From Owenweeksia hongkongensis DSM 17368 (GTDB lineage Bacteria > Bacteroidota > Bacteroidia > Flavobacteriales > Schleiferiaceae), in contig NC_016599.1 in NCBI RefSeq assembly GCF_000236705.1, forward strand, positions 2,418,001-2,482,000: a stretch of 64,000 nucleotides of DNA, given 5' to 3'. The notes under the pieces are model-generated. The model did no database searches, was not told the DNA's origin, and saw nothing but the letters and a program-made list of their open reading frames with translations. The position numbers and the translations under genes are program-made. Of the stretch, positions 62,484-64,000 are shown in pieces. Each line of letters starts with the position of its first letter. The stretch's first letter is position 1.

Positions 62484-63137
62484 ATGAAAAAAGAAGATGT
62501 AATAGCCAAAATGGCGGAAACGAAAATAGTTCCGCTATTTTATAACGCTGATGCTGAAGTAGCTAAAAAGCTTGTAGACGCTTGCTTTGCTGGAGGAGCC
62601 CGAGTAATAGAATTTACCAATCGTGGTGAAAAAGCAGTGGAGGTATTTGAAAATCTTTTGGCTTACTGCAATTCCAAGTACCCGGAACTTGCTTTGGGTA
62701 TTGGTTCAATTTCTAGCGTGGATCAAGCCAAACAATTTATAGAAATAGGAGCTCACTTTTTGGTATCCCCTTTTATTAATGAAGATTTAGCAAAAACAGC
62801 CAGTGCCAATGATATTTTTTGGACTGGAGGCTGTGGTACCATTACTGAAATGCAAACTGCATACAGTTGGGGCGTGCCTTTGTTAAAACTGTTTCCAGGT
62901 AACATATATGGCCCAGCTATGATAAAAGGTGCAAAAGCTCCTTGTCCATGGCTGCAAATTATGCCCACCGGTGGCGTGGAACCTACTGAGGATAATTTGA
63001 ACAGCTGGTTTAGCGCTGGTGCAATGTGCGTAGGTATGGGTTCTAAGCTTTTTGCAAAAAAAGAAAACGGAGAATTTGACTACGATGCTATACAAGAAAA
63101 AGTCTCCATAAGTGTAAATATAGCATCGCACTATTAA
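62484..63137 (+). CDS. kdgA: KDPG aldolase (2-keto-3-deoxy-6-phosphogluconate / 4-hydroxy-2-oxoglutarate aldolase)
   Basis: 217 residues. Class I aldolase with the Schiff-base Lys135 in PLLKLFPGN and the catalytic Glu43 in VIEFTNRG; these correspond to Lys133 and Glu45 of Escherichia coli KDPG aldolase. MPTGGVEP forms the phosphate-binding region. It splits KDPG to pyruvate and glyceraldehyde 3-phosphate. Last gene of the alginate locus, followed by a terminator-like hairpin. Confidence 0.94.
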   Translation: MKKEDVIAKMAETKIVPLFYNADAEVAKKLVDACFAGGARVIEFTNRGEKAVEVFENLLAYCNSKYPELALGIGSISSVDQAKQFIEIGAHFLVSPFINEDLAKTASANDIFWTGGCGTITEMQTAYSWGVPLLKLFPGNIYGPAMIKGAKAPCPWLQIMPTGGVEPTEDNLNSWFSAGAMCVGMGSKLFAKKENGEFDYDAIQEKVSISVNIASHY

Positions 63138-63191
63138 GATTTACTAGCCTATTTAGGCAACAACATTAAAGTTTCACTTTAATTTTAGGCC

Positions 63192-63235
63192 AAGAGAGGG
63201 AAATGTCATTTGATGTTTCTCTCTCTTATTTTTTG
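63192..63235 (+). terminator. Terminator of the alginate locus
   Basis: Arms AAGAGAGGGAAA (63192-63203) and TTTCTCTCTCTT (63216-63227) pair with one G-U wobble around a 12-base loop, followed by ATTTTTTG. It lies 54 bases after the aldolase stop. Confidence 0.75.
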
Positions 63236-63356
63236 GGCATACCCTAAATACAGTATCGTATAAGTGAGCTCTTCGCTTTCACAAATTACATGGCTCTTAG
63301 TATGCTTAGTCTAAAACACCTAAATTAGACTAGCACAACCAAACCTCCAATCCATC

Positions 63357-64000
63357 ATGGCCTACGACCCTAACAACGTTGGCAAATACTACTACTGTAG
63401 AAACAGGTTTGCCGAGTCCTTTATTTCTATTGGAAACAAACCAGGACAGTGTATTCCGTTTTCTTCAAGATATTGGAATGGAACCCACCATGAACTCCGC
63501 TCTGGTGAAACAACCTTTACTCTGGGCACATACATTGCCTTTCTGGCCACTGAGTACCGTCTTTTTAAAAATTCAAACCTCAGCACTGAGCAAACAGTAA
63601 AAGAATTGTTCTACGCCTTGGACGCTTTAAACCGGCTAGATTATAATGCAGAAACATTTACGCAGATTCCAAACTCCAACCCACCAAAAAACTTTCCACC
63701 AAAACTGAGTGGGTACCTTGTAAGGCACGACATTGACTATTCTACTTTTTTAGAGGAGAATCCTAAAATCACCTCCGGGTTTCCAGACGTAAACGCAAGT
63801 GCAATCACAGGCTACATTAAAAATTCAGGGCTAACCACAACCATAAATAAAATTAGGGCAGCCTCTTACAAACCCGTATCACGTGATCATATTTTTAGAA
63901 TAATCTGGGGCTTGCTGCTCGCTACTAAATTGCTGGATGATGACTTACACTTTGCCCAAGAAAAGTTTATGGATGGAGAAAGTGATTTTAAAACAGAATG
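63357..64000 (+). CDS. Unrecognised protein, 5' part (runs off window)
   Basis: An uninterrupted frame of 214 codons from the ATG at 63357 to the window end. It begins MAYDPNNVGKYYYCRNRFAE, with no signal peptide or membrane segment in the visible part. Aromatic-rich stretches (FSSRYWNGTHHE, TYIAFLATEYRLFKN) are followed by a helix-like ELFYALDALNRLDYNAETF. I do not recognise a family. It is separated from the alginate locus by a terminator and 121 bases without a clear promoter consensus. The frame is long and consistent, so it is most likely a real gene. Confidence 0.7.
   Translation, partial: MAYDPNNVGKYYYCRNRFAESFISIGNKPGQCIPFSSRYWNGTHHELRSGETTFTLGTYIAFLATEYRLFKNSNLSTEQTVKELFYALDALNRLDYNAETFTQIPNSNPPKNFPPKLSGYLVRHDIDYSTFLEENPKITSGFPDVNASAITGYIKNSGLTTTINKIRAASYKPVSRDHIFRIIWGLLLATKLLDDDLHFAQEKFMDGESDFKTE

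Noticed and set aside
49183-63137. The polysaccharide locus as a new type of system
   Set aside because: Each enzyme has a known role in alginate breakdown and the order resembles described alginate loci, so the locus itself is not novel; only its regulation and lack of endolyase are worth attention.
1-64000. tRNA genes, CRISPR arrays, insertion sequences, attachment sites
   Set aside because: Intergenic gaps are short (the largest about 270 bases) and no cloverleaf, regularly spaced repeats, transposase or integrase was seen by eye. A tRNAscan and repeat search would be needed to exclude them fully.

Overview
The window looks like one contiguous piece of a Bacteroidota chromosome, most likely a marine member of the Flavobacteriales. 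Supporting signs are SusC/SusD proteins, several type IX secretion (CHU_C-type) C-terminal domains, lipoproteins with acidic residues after the lipobox cysteine, weak ribosome binding sites, and -7 promoter elements of the Bacteroidota form TAnnTTTG. A family- or genus-level placement cannot be proven from the sequence alone. No tRNA, rRNA, CRISPR array, prophage or insertion sequence was recognised.

Region 1 (1-4402) holds a TonB-dependent receptor (cut by the window edge) and a surface lipoprotein, divergent from a PhoB/PhoR-like two-component system. The shared intergenic region carries 11-bp-spaced direct repeats resembling PhoB/PhoP boxes, so the block reads as a phosphate-responsive nutrient uptake locus. 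Region 2 (4439-20906) is mostly housekeeping: a YefM-YoeB toxin-antitoxin pair, a glycosyltransferase, a small membrane gene broken by an in-frame TAG, a long PLP enzyme, trmB, an alkyltransferase-like gene, rsmI, frr, pyrH, gatC, plsC, trpS and lepA. Among them sit a CotH-family lipoprotein, a Pycsar-effector-like membrane protein with a degenerate HD domain, and several outer-membrane proteins.

Region 3 (21099-38339) has two tandem paralogous type-B T9SS cargo proteins, a fatty-acid/phospholipid cluster (DUF177-rpmF-plsX-fabH-accB-accC), pdxA, pepA, a third T9SS cargo protein, ribE and an unusually short dxs. Region 4 (38443-48875) is a TetR-controlled tripartite RND efflux operon, then asnS, rpoN and a PAP2-like membrane protein.

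Region 5 (49110-63235) is a complete alginate utilisation locus. It has a FadR-type GntR regulator with tandem TTGGTnnACCAA operators, SusC/SusD, two lipoprotein lyases (PL6 and PL17), KdgF, an MFS uronate transporter, a DEH reductase (SDR), KDG kinase and KDPG aldolase. Together they capture alginate oligomers at the surface, cut them to unsaturated monouronates, import these and convert them to pyruvate plus glyceraldehyde 3-phosphate. A terminator-like hairpin closes the locus. After it an unrecognised gene begins and runs off the window.
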